The notes under the pieces were generated by a model. It was not told the DNA's origin. It saw nothing but the letters and a program-made list of their open reading frames with translations, and ran no database searches. A program made the translations under genes and the position numbers. From positions 3,649,001 through 3,713,000 of the forward strand of contig NZ_JAPENW010000001.1 of assembly GCF_026341855.1 (NCBI RefSeq): DNA of 64,000 bases. Reading direction: 5' to 3'. Positions 1 through 8,008 of this stretch are shown here, one piece after another. The first letter of the stretch is position 1. Each line of letters starts with the position of its first letter. The stretch comes from Streptomyces sp. NBC_00568. Lineage in GTDB: Bacteria; Actinomycetota; Actinomycetes; Streptomycetales; Streptomycetaceae.

Positions 1-55
1 GATCACTGCAAGGTCGATCCCCGGGCCACTGCCGACCGGTGACCTTCCGCGGGGC

Positions 56-985
56 TCACCGCGTCCGGAAACCGCCCGGGCGCCGTGCGGAGAACAGCTC
101 CGCCTGCCGTTCGCCCGGCAGGTTGCCGAGGGAGACGAGCTGCGGGGCGTGCGCGAGGGCTGCCGCTCGGGTGGCCTCCTGCGCCTGCCAGAGCGCCCGT
201 ACGGTGCCCTGGACGGCGTCCGCCGGATAGGACGCGATGACGGTCGCGCACGCCACGGCGGCCGCCGACGCCCCTCCCGGAGGCGTGAGTTCGGAGACCA
301 GGCCGACCTCGTACGCGCGCCGGGCGGAGATCCGTTCGGCGGTGCCCATCAGTGCCATCCGGGCCACCTCCCCGAACGGCATGCGCTGGGCGAGGTAGAC
401 GGACTCGTACGCGCTGACCATCCCGTACGTGGTGTGCGGGTCGAAGAAGGCGGCCTCCTCGTCGGCGACCACGAACTCCGCCTCGCCGAGCAGGTAGAAG
501 GCGCCGCCGCACGCCATCCCGTTCACGGCGGCGATCACCGGCTTCCACAGGCCGTTCGCCTTCGGCCCGATCACGGCGAGCGGATCGTCCACCATGTACG
601 GGGAGTTGGGCTGCGGCACGTCGACGCTCCGGTCGATGCCGGTGCAGAAGGCCCGCGTCCCGGCGCCGGTGACGACGATCGCCCGTACGGTGTCGTCGAA
701 CCGGAACTCTCGCCAGGCGGCGACCAGTTCGGCCACCAAGCCGAGATCGATGGCGTTGAGCCTGCCGGGCCGGTCGAGCGTCAGGACGGCGACACCGGTG
801 TCCTTGTCGACGGCCACCTTGAGCCCGCCATCCCCGGCGTCAGCCTGGCCCGGTGCGTTCCCGGCGCCGGCGCCTTCCCCGCCGAGGCCGCTGCCCGCCC
901 TGCTCGTGCCGGCTCCCGCACCACCGGTGCTCACCGGGTCCGCCCCCGCCCCTCCCGCGTTCTTGCCCGCCCCGTCCCCGCTCAC
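56..985 (-). CDS. Enoyl-CoA hydratase/isomerase (crotonase) family protein
   Basis: 309 aa. The start is taken as the GTG at 983-985, which overlaps the TGA of the upstream DUF35 gene (GTGA), implying translational coupling. Residues 1-54 are a Gly/Ala-rich low-complexity tail; the crotonase fold follows (LDRPGRLNAID; oxyanion-hole segments AFCTG and NGMACGGAF). The two catalytic glutamates of classical enoyl-CoA hydratase are not evident: the segments read GGAFYLL and FFDPHTTYG where GGxxELA and xxPE are usual. It may therefore be an isomerase, lyase or other crotonase-superfamily enzyme. Last gene of a three-gene minus-strand operon with a thiolase-like protein and a DUF35 protein, so it probably acts on a CoA thioester in the same breakdown pathway. 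Family call secure, reaction unknown. Confidence 0.88.
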   Translation of the reverse strand: MSGDGAGKNAGGAGADPVSTGGAGAGTSRAGSGLGGEGAGAGNAPGQADAGDGGLKVAVDKDTGVAVLTLDRPGRLNAIDLGLVAELVAAWREFRFDDTVRAIVVTGAGTRAFCTGIDRSVDVPQPNSPYMVDDPLAVIGPKANGLWKPVIAAVNGMACGGAFYLLGEAEFVVADEEAAFFDPHTTYGMVSAYESVYLAQRMPFGEVARMALMGTAERISARRAYEVGLVSELTPPGGASAAAVACATVIASYPADAVQGTVRALWQAQEATRAAALAHAPQLVSLGNLPGERQAELFSARRPGGFRTR

Positions 986-1419
986 GCCCGCTCCAGGACC
1001 CAGCGCGGAACGGTCATGCCGTTCACCTCGGTGAACACCGCCTGGACCCGTGCGCCGATCCGGATCCGTTCCGGCGGGACCGAGTTGAGGGGCTCGTCCG
1101 GTCCGCTCACCAGGTTCCCGACCAGCCGGATCCGGGGGGCGTCCGCCAGTTCCACGACGATCGCGTTGTACCCGGCGAGCTCCGCGTAGGCGGGCAGAAG
1201 CGGCGGATGCGGGACGACGTACGACCAGATCCGGCCCCGCCCGCTCATCCTTCGCCACTCGCTCGCGAAGGAGTGGCAGTGCGGGCAGCAGGGCCGGGGC
1301 GGGAAGCGGAGCTCGTCGCAGTCGGCGCAGGACTGGACGCGGAGTTCGCCCCGGGCCGCGTACTGCCAGAAGGGCGCGCCGTCGTCGTCGAGGACGGGGG
1401 ACAGCAGGGACTCGTTCAT
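982..1419 (-). CDS. Zn-ribbon/OB-fold (DUF35, ChsH2-like) protein
   Basis: 145 aa. An N-terminal rubredoxin-like zinc ribbon (CADC at about residue 31, then CCPHC) is followed by an OB-fold, the normal DUF35 layout. Such proteins bind thiolase-like or lipid-transfer proteins; in actinobacterial steroid side-chain degradation the DUF35 part of ChsH2 complexes with the aldolase Ltp2. Here it starts 9 bp after the thiolase-like gene and ends inside the start codon of the crotonase gene, so it is very probably the partner subunit of the thiolase-like protein. The start is an ATG with GAGGAG upstream. Confidence 0.9.
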   Translation of the reverse strand: MNESLLSPVLDDDGAPFWQYAARGELRVQSCADCDELRFPPRPCCPHCHSFASEWRRMSGRGRIWSYVVPHPPLLPAYAELAGYNAIVVELADAPRIRLVGNLVSGPDEPLNSVPPERIRIGARVQAVFTEVNGMTVPRWVLERA

Positions 1420-1428
1420 CTCGGCTCC

Positions 1429-2577
1429 TCAGCTTCTCAGCAGGAGTGCGGAGGTCGGGACCCCTTCCCCCGCTGTGACCAGGCAGGTCGCCGCCCCCGG
1501 CACCTGTGCCGTACTCGTGCCGCGCAGCTGCTTCACGCCCTCGTTGATGAGGTTGAAGCCGTGCACGTAGGCCTCGCTGAGCCCGCCGCCCCCGGTGTTC
1601 ACGGGCAGCCGTCCGCCGATCTCCAGCGCACCGCCCTCCGTGAAGGCCGCGCCCTCGCCGCGCCCGCAGAAGCCGTAGCCCTCCAGGGAGAGCGGGATCA
1701 GCGGCGTGAACGCGTCGTAGATCTGGGCCACGTCGACGTCCTCGGGTGTGAAGTCGGCGTGCTTCCAAAGGTGTCGGGCGGCGGTCCAGGCGGGTCCGGT
1801 GAGCGGGTCGTCGTTCCAGTAGTTGACCATGCCGTGGTGCTGGGCGGGCAGGCCCTGGGCGGCGGAGTGGACGTACACGGGCCGCTGCCGGCAGTCGCGG
1901 GCCCGCTCGGCGGAGACGATCACACAGGCCAGCGCGCCGTCCGTCTCCAGGCAGTTGTCGAAGAGGCAGAGGGGCTCGCTGATCCAGCGGGAGGTCATGT
2001 ACATCTCGCGGGTCAGCGGGCGCTCGTACATCATCGCGGCCGGGTTCTGGTTGGCGCGGTTCCGGCAGGCCAGCGCCACGTTGAACAGGTGGTCGCGGGT
2101 CGCGCCGTACTCGTGCAGGTAGCGGCGCGCGAGCATCCCGATCTCGTCGGCGGGCCGCAGCAGCCCGAAGGGCCGGGTCCACTGGGCCGGGGTGGGGAGC
2201 TGGACGGCCGTGTTCTTCCAGGGCCGGGGCCCGCTGCCCCGTTTGCGCGAGCGCCAGGCCACCCCCACCGTCGCCTGGCCCGCGGCGACGGCGGCGGCGA
2301 GATGCGCGACGGTGGCGCAGGAACCGCCGCCTCCGAAGCCCACCTTGCTGAAGAAGGTGAGGTCACCGAGCCCGACGGCCTTGGCGATCTCCACCTCGTC
2401 GGTCTCCTCCATCGTGTAGGAGGCGAGCCCGTCGACCTCGGCGGGTGCGATGCCGGCGTCGTCGAGGGCGGCGAGGATCGCACGGCAGGCCAAGGCCTTC
2501 TCGGACTCGGGGAGTTGTCTGGCGAACGGGGTCTGTCCGATCCCGACGACGGCTGTGGCGTCCTTGATCCCCGGCAT
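1429..2577 (-). CDS. Thiolase-like lipid-transfer protein (SCP-x/Ltp family)
   Basis: 382 aa, close to the family length. The N-terminus (TAVVGIGQTPFAR) and the segment GFGGGGSCATVAHLA place it in the SCP-x/nonspecific lipid-transfer thiolase family. The C-terminal CxG of true thiolases is absent (TAGEGVPTSALL) and the usual GHP is replaced by AYVHGFN, as in Ltp-type retro-aldolases, which use tyrosines. Likely reaction: C-C bond cleavage of a hydroxyacyl-CoA made by the neighbouring crotonase, in complex with the adjacent DUF35 protein. First gene of the operon; ATG start with GGAGG about 7 nt upstream. Its promoter (-35 CTGACT, -10 TAGCCT, 17-bp spacer) contains one of the shared palindromes. 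Thiolase activity is not excluded. Confidence 0.88.
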   Translation of the reverse strand: MPGIKDATAVVGIGQTPFARQLPESEKALACRAILAALDDAGIAPAEVDGLASYTMEETDEVEIAKAVGLGDLTFFSKVGFGGGGSCATVAHLAAAVAAGQATVGVAWRSRKRGSGPRPWKNTAVQLPTPAQWTRPFGLLRPADEIGMLARRYLHEYGATRDHLFNVALACRNRANQNPAAMMYERPLTREMYMTSRWISEPLCLFDNCLETDGALACVIVSAERARDCRQRPVYVHSAAQGLPAQHHGMVNYWNDDPLTGPAWTAARHLWKHADFTPEDVDVAQIYDAFTPLIPLSLEGYGFCGRGEGAAFTEGGALEIGGRLPVNTGGGGLSEAYVHGFNLINEGVKQLRGTSTAQVPGAATCLVTAGEGVPTSALLLRS

Positions 2578-2606
2578 GGGTGCACCTCCGCAGACGGTCC
2601 CGGCTG

Positions 2607-2621
2607 CTGACAGGCCGTCAG
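2607..2621. promoter_or_regulatory. Operator palindrome 1 of the CTGAC-N5-GTCAG family, with fadD promoter
   Basis: CTGAC-AGGCC-GTCAG. Its first six bases, CTGACA, form the -35 of a good plus-strand promoter whose -10 is TAATCT at 2630-2635 (17-bp spacer), facing the acyl-CoA ligase gene. A protein bound here would block RNA polymerase. The operator role is inferred from recurrence of the motif in the window. Confidence 0.7.
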
Positions 2622-2633
2622 GCTACAGCTAAT

Positions 2634-2648
2634 CTGACGGTCAGTCAG
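2634..2648. promoter_or_regulatory. Operator palindrome 2, with thiolase-operon promoter
   Basis: CTGAC-GGTCA-GTCAG. Read on the minus strand, CTGACT (2643-2648) is a -35 with -10 TAGCCT at 2620-2625, 17-bp spacer, driving the thiolase/DUF35/crotonase operon. It is 12 bp from palindrome 1, so both divergent promoters have an operator on their own -35. Confidence 0.7.
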
Positions 2649-2676
2649 CTAGTGGTGCTTCAGCGGGAGGTGCGCG

Positions 2677-4281
2677 ATGCGCGGTGACCTGGAGTGGGGC
2701 GGCGTCCCGGGACTGGTGCGGTCGGCGGCGACCCGTTTCGCGGACCGCGAGGCGATCGTCGAGGGCCGGACGCGCATCTCCTACGAGGAGTTGGGCGCCC
2801 GGGTGGAGCGTGCCGCGGCGGCCTGCATGGCGAGCGGCGTACGTCTCGGCGACCGAGTCGCCATCTGGGCCCCGAACACGCTCGACTGGATCGTCTCCGC
2901 CCTCGGCGCGGTGTCCGCGGGCGCGGTCCTCGTCCCCCTCAACACCCGCTTCAAGGGCGCCGAGGCCGCGTACGTACTGTCCCGGAGCCGGGCGAAGCTG
3001 CTGTTCGTGACGGGTACGTTCCTCGGCACCTCGTACGTGGCGTCGCTGCGGAGGGCGTCCGGCGAGGGCCCCGGACCCGGCCCGCTGCCCGGTCTCCCGC
3101 ACCTGGAACAGGTGGTGGTCCTCGCGGACGACGCCCCCGCCGACTTCCGCGCCTGGAAGGACTTCCTCGCGGGCGGGGAGGGCGTGGGTACGGACGAGGT
3201 GCGTCGGCGCGGCGCGGCCGTGTCCGGCGCGTCGGCCTCGGACATCATCTTCACCTCGGGCACCACGGGCCGCCCGAAGGGCGCCCTGATCACCCACGCC
3301 CAGACCCTGCGCTGCTACGAGATCTGGAGCGACCTCGCCGGCCTGCGCGAGGGCGACCGCTACCTGATCGTGAACCCGTTCTTCCACACCTTCGGCTACA
3401 AGGCCGGGATCATCGCCTGTCTGATGCGCGGGGCGACGATGATCCCGCAGCCGGTGTTCAACGTGGACACCGTCCTCGCGAACGTGGCCGCGGAACGCGT
3501 CTCGGTCCTCCCCGGCCCGCCCACCCTCCACCAGTCGCTGCTGGACCACCCGTCCCGGGCCGCGTACGACCTTTCGGCCCTGCGCCTGGTGGTCACGGGC
3601 GCGGCGGTGGTGCCGCTGCGCCTCGTCGAGCGTCTGCGCACGGAACTCGGCGTGGACACGGTGCTCACGGCGTACGGCCTCTCCGAGGCGAGCGGGATCG
3701 TCACGATGTGCCGCAGGGGAGACGCGCCGGCGGTGATCGCCTCCACCTCGGGCCGGGCGATCCCGGACACCGAGGTGCGGGTGGTGGACTCCTCGGGGAC
3801 CCCGGTGGCCCCCGGCTCTCCCGGCGAGGTCCTGGTCCGCGGCTTCAACGTCATGCGCGGCTACTTCGAGGACCCCGAGGCCACGGCGGCGGTTCTGTCC
3901 GGGGACGGCTGGCTGCGCACGGGCGACGTGGGCGTCCTCGACCCCGAGGGCAACCTCCGCATCACCGACCGCATCAAGGACATGTACATCGTCGGCGGCT
4001 TCAACGCCTACCCCGCGGAGATAGAGCAGCTGCTCGGCCTGCACCCCGACGTCGCCGACGTGGCGGTCATCGGCATCCCGGACAGCCGCCTGGGGGAGGT
4101 GGGCAAGGCCTACGTCGTGCGCCGCCCGCACTCCGTCCTCACCGCCGACGACCTCATCGCCTGGTCCCGCCGGGAGATGGCCAACTACAAGGTCCCGCGC
4201 ACGATCGAATTCCTCACCGAACTGCCACGGAACGCGAGCGGCAAGGTGGTGAAGGGGGAGCTGCGGTCGGGGAGTCGGTGA
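2677..4281 (+). CDS. Acyl-CoA synthetase (FadD/AMP-binding family, FadD3-like)
   Basis: 534 aa, full length for the family. It activates a carboxylic acid with ATP to an acyl-adenylate and then an acyl-CoA. Motifs in order: P-loop FTSGTTGRPKGA (about residue 190), YGLSEASG, GWLRTGDVG, hinge region KDMYIVGGFNAYPAEIE and C-terminal catalytic lysine in NASGKVVKGEL. ATG start with GGGAGG 6 nt upstream. Divergent from the thiolase operon across a shared operator region, so it probably supplies that pathway with its CoA thioester. It resembles FadD3 (steroid-ring propionate CoA ligase) in length and motifs, but substrate cannot be read from the sequence. Confidence 0.92.
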   Translation: MRGDLEWGGVPGLVRSAATRFADREAIVEGRTRISYEELGARVERAAAACMASGVRLGDRVAIWAPNTLDWIVSALGAVSAGAVLVPLNTRFKGAEAAYVLSRSRAKLLFVTGTFLGTSYVASLRRASGEGPGPGPLPGLPHLEQVVVLADDAPADFRAWKDFLAGGEGVGTDEVRRRGAAVSGASASDIIFTSGTTGRPKGALITHAQTLRCYEIWSDLAGLREGDRYLIVNPFFHTFGYKAGIIACLMRGATMIPQPVFNVDTVLANVAAERVSVLPGPPTLHQSLLDHPSRAAYDLSALRLVVTGAAVVPLRLVERLRTELGVDTVLTAYGLSEASGIVTMCRRGDAPAVIASTSGRAIPDTEVRVVDSSGTPVAPGSPGEVLVRGFNVMRGYFEDPEATAAVLSGDGWLRTGDVGVLDPEGNLRITDRIKDMYIVGGFNAYPAEIEQLLGLHPDVADVAVIGIPDSRLGEVGKAYVVRRPHSVLTADDLIAWSRREMANYKVPRTIEFLTELPRNASGKVVKGELRSGSR

Positions 4282-4376
4282 AGCCGGCCGTTCCCCCGGA
4301 TGCGGCCGGGCCGACGCGGCGCGGACCGGGCTTCTCGCCATCGTCCGATGACTGGATCCGCCCCCGGACACACGGC

Positions 4377-4410
4377 GGCCGCGGCGGCTCCCCTCCGCGC
4401 CGCCGCGGCC
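4377..4410. terminator. Bidirectional terminator between fadD-like gene and afsS
   Basis: A perfect 12-bp stem, GGCCGCGGCGGC / GCCGCCGCGGCC, with a 10-nt loop lies in the 150-bp gap between two convergent genes. There is no T-run, which is usual for Streptomyces terminators. Confidence 0.6.
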
Positions 4411-4434
4411 GATCCCCGTGTGGTGTGGCTCTGG

Positions 4435-4608
4435 TCAGGCAGGCTCGTCCGTGGCGTGCACGTTGTCCGTGGACGCGTCGCCGGTGTCCTCGCCCGGTGC
4501 GATCGGGTTCTTGCCCTTGAGCGGCTCGTCCGTGGCGTGGACGTTGTCCGTCGAGGCCGTCGGCTCGCCGGTGGCGTGGACGTTGTCGGTGCTGAGGTCG
4601 TCACTCAT
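4435..4608 (-). CDS. afsS: AfsS-like small global regulator of secondary metabolism
   Basis: 57 aa, starting at ATG 4606-4608 with AGGGGAG upstream (reverse complement of 4613-4622). The protein contains three copies of the heptad TDNVHAT (residues about 7-13, 20-26 and 47-53) in an acidic, Thr/Asp-rich chain with no other domain. This repeat, the size and the position directly downstream of afsR identify AfsS (AfsR2), which in S. coelicolor stimulates antibiotic production and nutrient-stress responses through an unclear mechanism. It has its own promoter region with an apparent AfsR box (4789-4810), so AfsR is expected to activate it directly. Confidence 0.9.
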   Translation of the reverse strand: MSDDLSTDNVHATGEPTASTDNVHATDEPLKGKNPIAPGEDTGDASTDNVHATDEPA

Positions 4609-4659
4609 GACTGGCTCCCCTGGCAGTTCTGTTCGTTGCGATTGCGGTAGTCGGGATGG

Positions 4660-4697
4660 GCCCGCCCGGCAACTCCCCCGAGGGTCGCCGGACGGGC
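4660..4697 (-). promoter_or_regulatory. Hairpin in the afsS 5' leader
   Basis: The arms GCCCGcCCGGC (4660-4670) and GCCGGaCGGGC (4687-4697) pair with one mismatch around a 16-nt loop, in the leader about 50 nt before the afsS start. A perfect 13-bp palindrome, CACCTTAAAGGTG, lies just upstream at 4713-4725. Function unknown; leader RNA structure or an operator are both possible. Confidence 0.4.
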
Positions 4698-4788
4698 ACT
4701 TCCGGGCCGGTTCACCTTAAAGGTGTTGGCCGGATGTCGTCCCGTCTGCCCCCCGACGCGACGGATCGACAACCAGAGAGTGGCGCGC

Positions 4789-4810
4789 GGCGATAAACGA
4801 ACGATGAACG
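4789..4810 (-). promoter_or_regulatory. Putative AfsR box of the afsS promoter
   Basis: Read on the minus strand, two adjacent 11-bp direct repeats, CGTTCATCGTT then CGTTTATCGCC, lie just downstream of the afsR stop codon and about 180 bp before afsS. AfsR and other SARP proteins bind tandem repeats with 11-bp spacing next to the -35 region, and afsS is the known AfsR target in S. coelicolor. The repeats are seen; binding is inferred. Confidence 0.7.
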
Positions 4811-4826
4811 CGCAGGCGTGGGGGAC

Positions 4827-7784
4827 TCAGGCGACGGCGAGCGGCTTCAGAAATGCGCGCACCTCGGCAGCCTCCGGTGCGCCCAACCCCTCGAAGATGT
4901 CCAGGGCTTCGCGCCAGCAGACCTGCGCGCGGCCGATCTGCCCGATGCCGCTCAGGGCCCTGCCGAGCACCGTGAGCACGTTGCCGCGCCGCCAGTCGCC
5001 GCCGATCCCCCGCAGGACGGTCAGCGCCAACTCCGCGTTCGCGGCGGCCTGTGCGGGCCGCCGGGCCGCGAGGTCGGCCTCGGCGAGACGGAACAACGTC
5101 ATTCCCTCCCACAGCCGTTGGCGGCTGTCCTGGAACACCTCGAGGGCTTCCTGGAGGCGGTCGACGGCCTGGGAGAGCTGGCCGCTCTGCGTGAGTGCGA
5201 GCCCCAGCGCGTACCGGCCGTTCGCGCCCTTCAGCGCGTGGCCCATGTCGTCGTACATCTCCGTGCCCTGCTGGGCGAGTGCCACCGCGCTCGCGGTCCG
5301 TCCGGTGGCGAGGTGGATGCGGGAGAGGTTGCACAGCGCGCTCGCCTCGCCCGGACGGTCCTCGCACGCACGGAAGTTCTCGATGGCGCGGCCCAGATGC
5401 GCCTCTCCGTCGGCGTGACGGTTCTGGTAGAGGGCGATCACGCCGAGGATGTTGGACGACCAGCAGCTCGTCAACGGGTCACCGGTGGCGAGGGCCCGTT
5501 CGAGGGCGCGGGTGGCAGCCGCGTCGGCCGAGTCGAACCGGCCGGTGATGTGGTGCACGAAGGAGAGCGTCGTGAGCGCCCGGGCCTCGGCGCGCGGTGC
5601 CGCGTGTGTCTGTGCGGCGGCGCCCGCGGCCTCGGCGATGGCCTCGTACTCCTTGGAGTTGGCTCCCGATTCGGCCAGGTCGCAGGCCGCCCACAGGAGG
5701 TCGACGGCCCGTGCCAACGTTTCCGGGCCCATCGACTGCCGCACGCAGGCCAGCGTGCAGACCGCCTCCGCGTACAGCCAGTCCTGGGCCTGATGGCGGT
5801 CCTCGAACACCAGGCCCGGATACTCCGTGGGCTCGAGGTGCTCCACCAGTTTGTCGCCGGGACGGTCGAGGACGTACACCCCCGCCGCCGTGGCCAGATA
5901 GAAGTCCAGCAACCGCGACAGGGCCGCCGTCCGCTCGCTCGGGGGCTGTTCGTCGCGCTCCGCGCACGCACGCGCGTAGAGCCGCACCAGGTCGTGGTAC
6001 CGGTACCGGCCGGGCGCCGCGGACTCCAGCAGTGACGTGTCGACGAGGGACTCCAGGAGGTCCTCGGTGTCCTCGACCGGGAGGTCGAGCACCGCCGCGG
6101 CCGCCGCCAGGGAGATGTCGGGGCCGTCGGCCAGTCCGAGCAGCCGGAACGCCCGTGCCTGGGCCGGCTCCAGCTGGCCGTAGCCGAGTTCGAAGGTGGC
6201 CTTGACGGCCAGGTCGCCCGCCTGGAGCTCGTCCAGGCGGCGGCGCTCGTCGCCGAGCTTCGCGGCGAGCACCGAGACCGTCCAGGTGCGCCGGGCGGCG
6301 AGCCGTGACGCCGCGATGCGGATGGCGAGAGGGAGGAAGCCGCAGGCCGCGACCACGTCGAGGGCGGCCTCCCGCTCGGAGGCGACCCGCTCCCGGCCCA
6401 CGATCTTCGTGAAGAGCTGCAACGCCTCCTCGGGAGACATCACGTCGAGGTCCACCAGATGGGCGCCCGCCAGGTCCACCATCCGTATGCGCGAGGTCAC
6501 CAGGGCGGCACAGCCCTCGGTGCCGGGCAGCAGGGGGCGCACCTGGGCGGCGTCACGGGCGTTGTCCAGGAGGACCAGGACGCGGCGGCCGTCGAGGACC
6601 GAGCGGTAGAGGGCCGAGCGTTCCTCCAGCGAGTCCGGGATCGCCGAGTCCGCCGTGCCGAGGGCCCGCAGGAAGGCGCCCAGGACCGTCTCCGGCTCGG
6701 CCGCCCGCGATCCGGCGCCCTGCAGGTCGACGTACAGCTGCCCGTCCGGGAAGGCCCCGCGGGACTGGTGCGCCACGTGCACCGCGAGCGTCGTCTTGCC
6801 CACGCCCCCGATGCCCGCCAGCGCCGAGACGGCCATGACCCGGCCTTCGTCGGAGGACGCCGCGGCGAGGACGTCGCTCAGTTCCTGCACGAAGGAAGCC
6901 CGGCCCGTGAAGTCGGTGACGGTGGCGGGGAGTTGGGCCGGGCGGACGGGGGCGATGGAGGGCTCCGCCGCCGGGGCGGAGGGCTCCGCGAGGCCCGGGT
7001 CCGCCTGGAGTATGCGCTGCTGGAGCTCCTTCAGGCCCTGCCGCGGGTCCACCCCGAGCTCGTCGGCGAGCAGCCGCCGGGTGTCCGCGTACACCGCGAG
7101 GGCTTCCGCCTGGCGGCCGGAGCGGTACAGCGCCAGCATCAGGAGTTCACGCAGGCGCTCGCGCAGCGGATGCGCCGCGGTGAGTGCCGTGAGTTCGGAG
7201 ACCGCCTCCGCGTGGCAGCCCTGCTCCAGGTCCATGTCGAGCCGGGATTCGAGGAGTTGCAGGCGCCACTCCTCCAGGCGGGCCCGCTGGGTCTCCGCGT
7301 AGGGGCCGGGGATGCTCGCGAGCGGTTCGCCGTCCCACAGGGCGAGGGTGTCGCGCAGCAGGTCACGGGCCCGGGACAGGTCGCCCGCGGCACGCGCCTT
7401 GTCGGCGTCGGCGGCGAGCTCCTGGGCGCGTACGTGGTCGAGCGCGCCCTCGCCGAGGGAGCGGATCGCGTAGCCGCCGGACTCGCTCACCAGGACCTCG
7501 GGGCCGAGCGCCTTGCGCAGGCGCGAGGCGTACGTCCGCAGGGCGGCCAGAGCCTGGGACGGGGGTTCGTCGCCCCACAGGGCGTCGATGAGTTCGGATG
7601 CCGTGGCCGTGCGGCCGTCACGGAGCAGCAGCGCGGCCAGCAGGGCGCGTTGCTGCGGTGACCCGGCCGGCAGCGGGTCGTCGCCGAGCCAGGCGCGTAC
7701 CGGGCCGAGCACGCTGAAGCGCAACGCCGCGGGCTCCCCGGAGCCCGAACGCCACTGCTTCGGTACCCGCGGCACACCGTCCAT
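4827..7784 (-). CDS. afsR: AfsR, SARP-family pleiotropic regulator with ATPase and TPR domains
   Basis: 985 aa, nearly the length of S. coelicolor AfsR (about 993). N-terminal winged-helix (residues about 20-110) and BTAD (about 115-260; ALYRSGRQAEALAVYADTRR) form the SARP module. An NB-ARC/STAND ATPase follows, with P-loop GIGGVGKTT near residue 322 and Walker B RVLVLLDNA near 405, then C-terminal TPR-like repeats to the end. In S. coelicolor AfsR is phosphorylated by AfsK and other Ser/Thr kinases and activates afsS. The start is an ATG with AGGGGGA 5 nt upstream; afsS follows on the same strand. No afsK-like kinase is seen in this window, so the kinase gene lies elsewhere or upstream of base 1. 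Confidence 0.96.
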   Translation of the reverse strand: MDGVPRVPKQWRSGSGEPAALRFSVLGPVRAWLGDDPLPAGSPQQRALLAALLLRDGRTATASELIDALWGDEPPSQALAALRTYASRLRKALGPEVLVSESGGYAIRSLGEGALDHVRAQELAADADKARAAGDLSRARDLLRDTLALWDGEPLASIPGPYAETQRARLEEWRLQLLESRLDMDLEQGCHAEAVSELTALTAAHPLRERLRELLMLALYRSGRQAEALAVYADTRRLLADELGVDPRQGLKELQQRILQADPGLAEPSAPAAEPSIAPVRPAQLPATVTDFTGRASFVQELSDVLAAASSDEGRVMAVSALAGIGGVGKTTLAVHVAHQSRGAFPDGQLYVDLQGAGSRAAEPETVLGAFLRALGTADSAIPDSLEERSALYRSVLDGRRVLVLLDNARDAAQVRPLLPGTEGCAALVTSRIRMVDLAGAHLVDLDVMSPEEALQLFTKIVGRERVASEREAALDVVAACGFLPLAIRIAASRLAARRTWTVSVLAAKLGDERRRLDELQAGDLAVKATFELGYGQLEPAQARAFRLLGLADGPDISLAAAAAVLDLPVEDTEDLLESLVDTSLLESAAPGRYRYHDLVRLYARACAERDEQPPSERTAALSRLLDFYLATAAGVYVLDRPGDKLVEHLEPTEYPGLVFEDRHQAQDWLYAEAVCTLACVRQSMGPETLARAVDLLWAACDLAESGANSKEYEAIAEAAGAAAQTHAAPRAEARALTTLSFVHHITGRFDSADAAATRALERALATGDPLTSCWSSNILGVIALYQNRHADGEAHLGRAIENFRACEDRPGEASALCNLSRIHLATGRTASAVALAQQGTEMYDDMGHALKGANGRYALGLALTQSGQLSQAVDRLQEALEVFQDSRQRLWEGMTLFRLAEADLAARRPAQAAANAELALTVLRGIGGDWRRGNVLTVLGRALSGIGQIGRAQVCWREALDIFEGLGAPEAAEVRAFLKPLAVA

Positions 7785-7972
7785 CGCTGTCCCCCTGCCG
7801 AACCGTCAGTACAACGAGGCCAGTTTGCCTTGTTCATGGCGGATGCGTCAGCCGTGCGAGACAGCGATCACAGAGCGCCGCACGGTACACCACAGGGTCC
7901 TCACACGGCCTCCCCACACATCCCCGCGAATTCACCCGGGTCGTACCGCGGGGAGCGGCCCCCGGCAGGCAA

Positions 7973-7987
7973 CTGACGGATCGTCAG
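7973..7987. promoter_or_regulatory. Operator palindrome 3, with promoter of the amidohydrolase gene
   Basis: CTGAC-GGATC-GTCAG. CTGACG serves as -35, with -10 TACCGT at 7996-8001 (17-bp spacer). The predicted transcription start falls at about the ATG at 8009, so this mRNA may be leaderless. The operator role is inferred from the shared motif. Confidence 0.7.
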
Positions 7988-8008
7988 ATCAGCGCTACCG
8001 TGGGCCGT

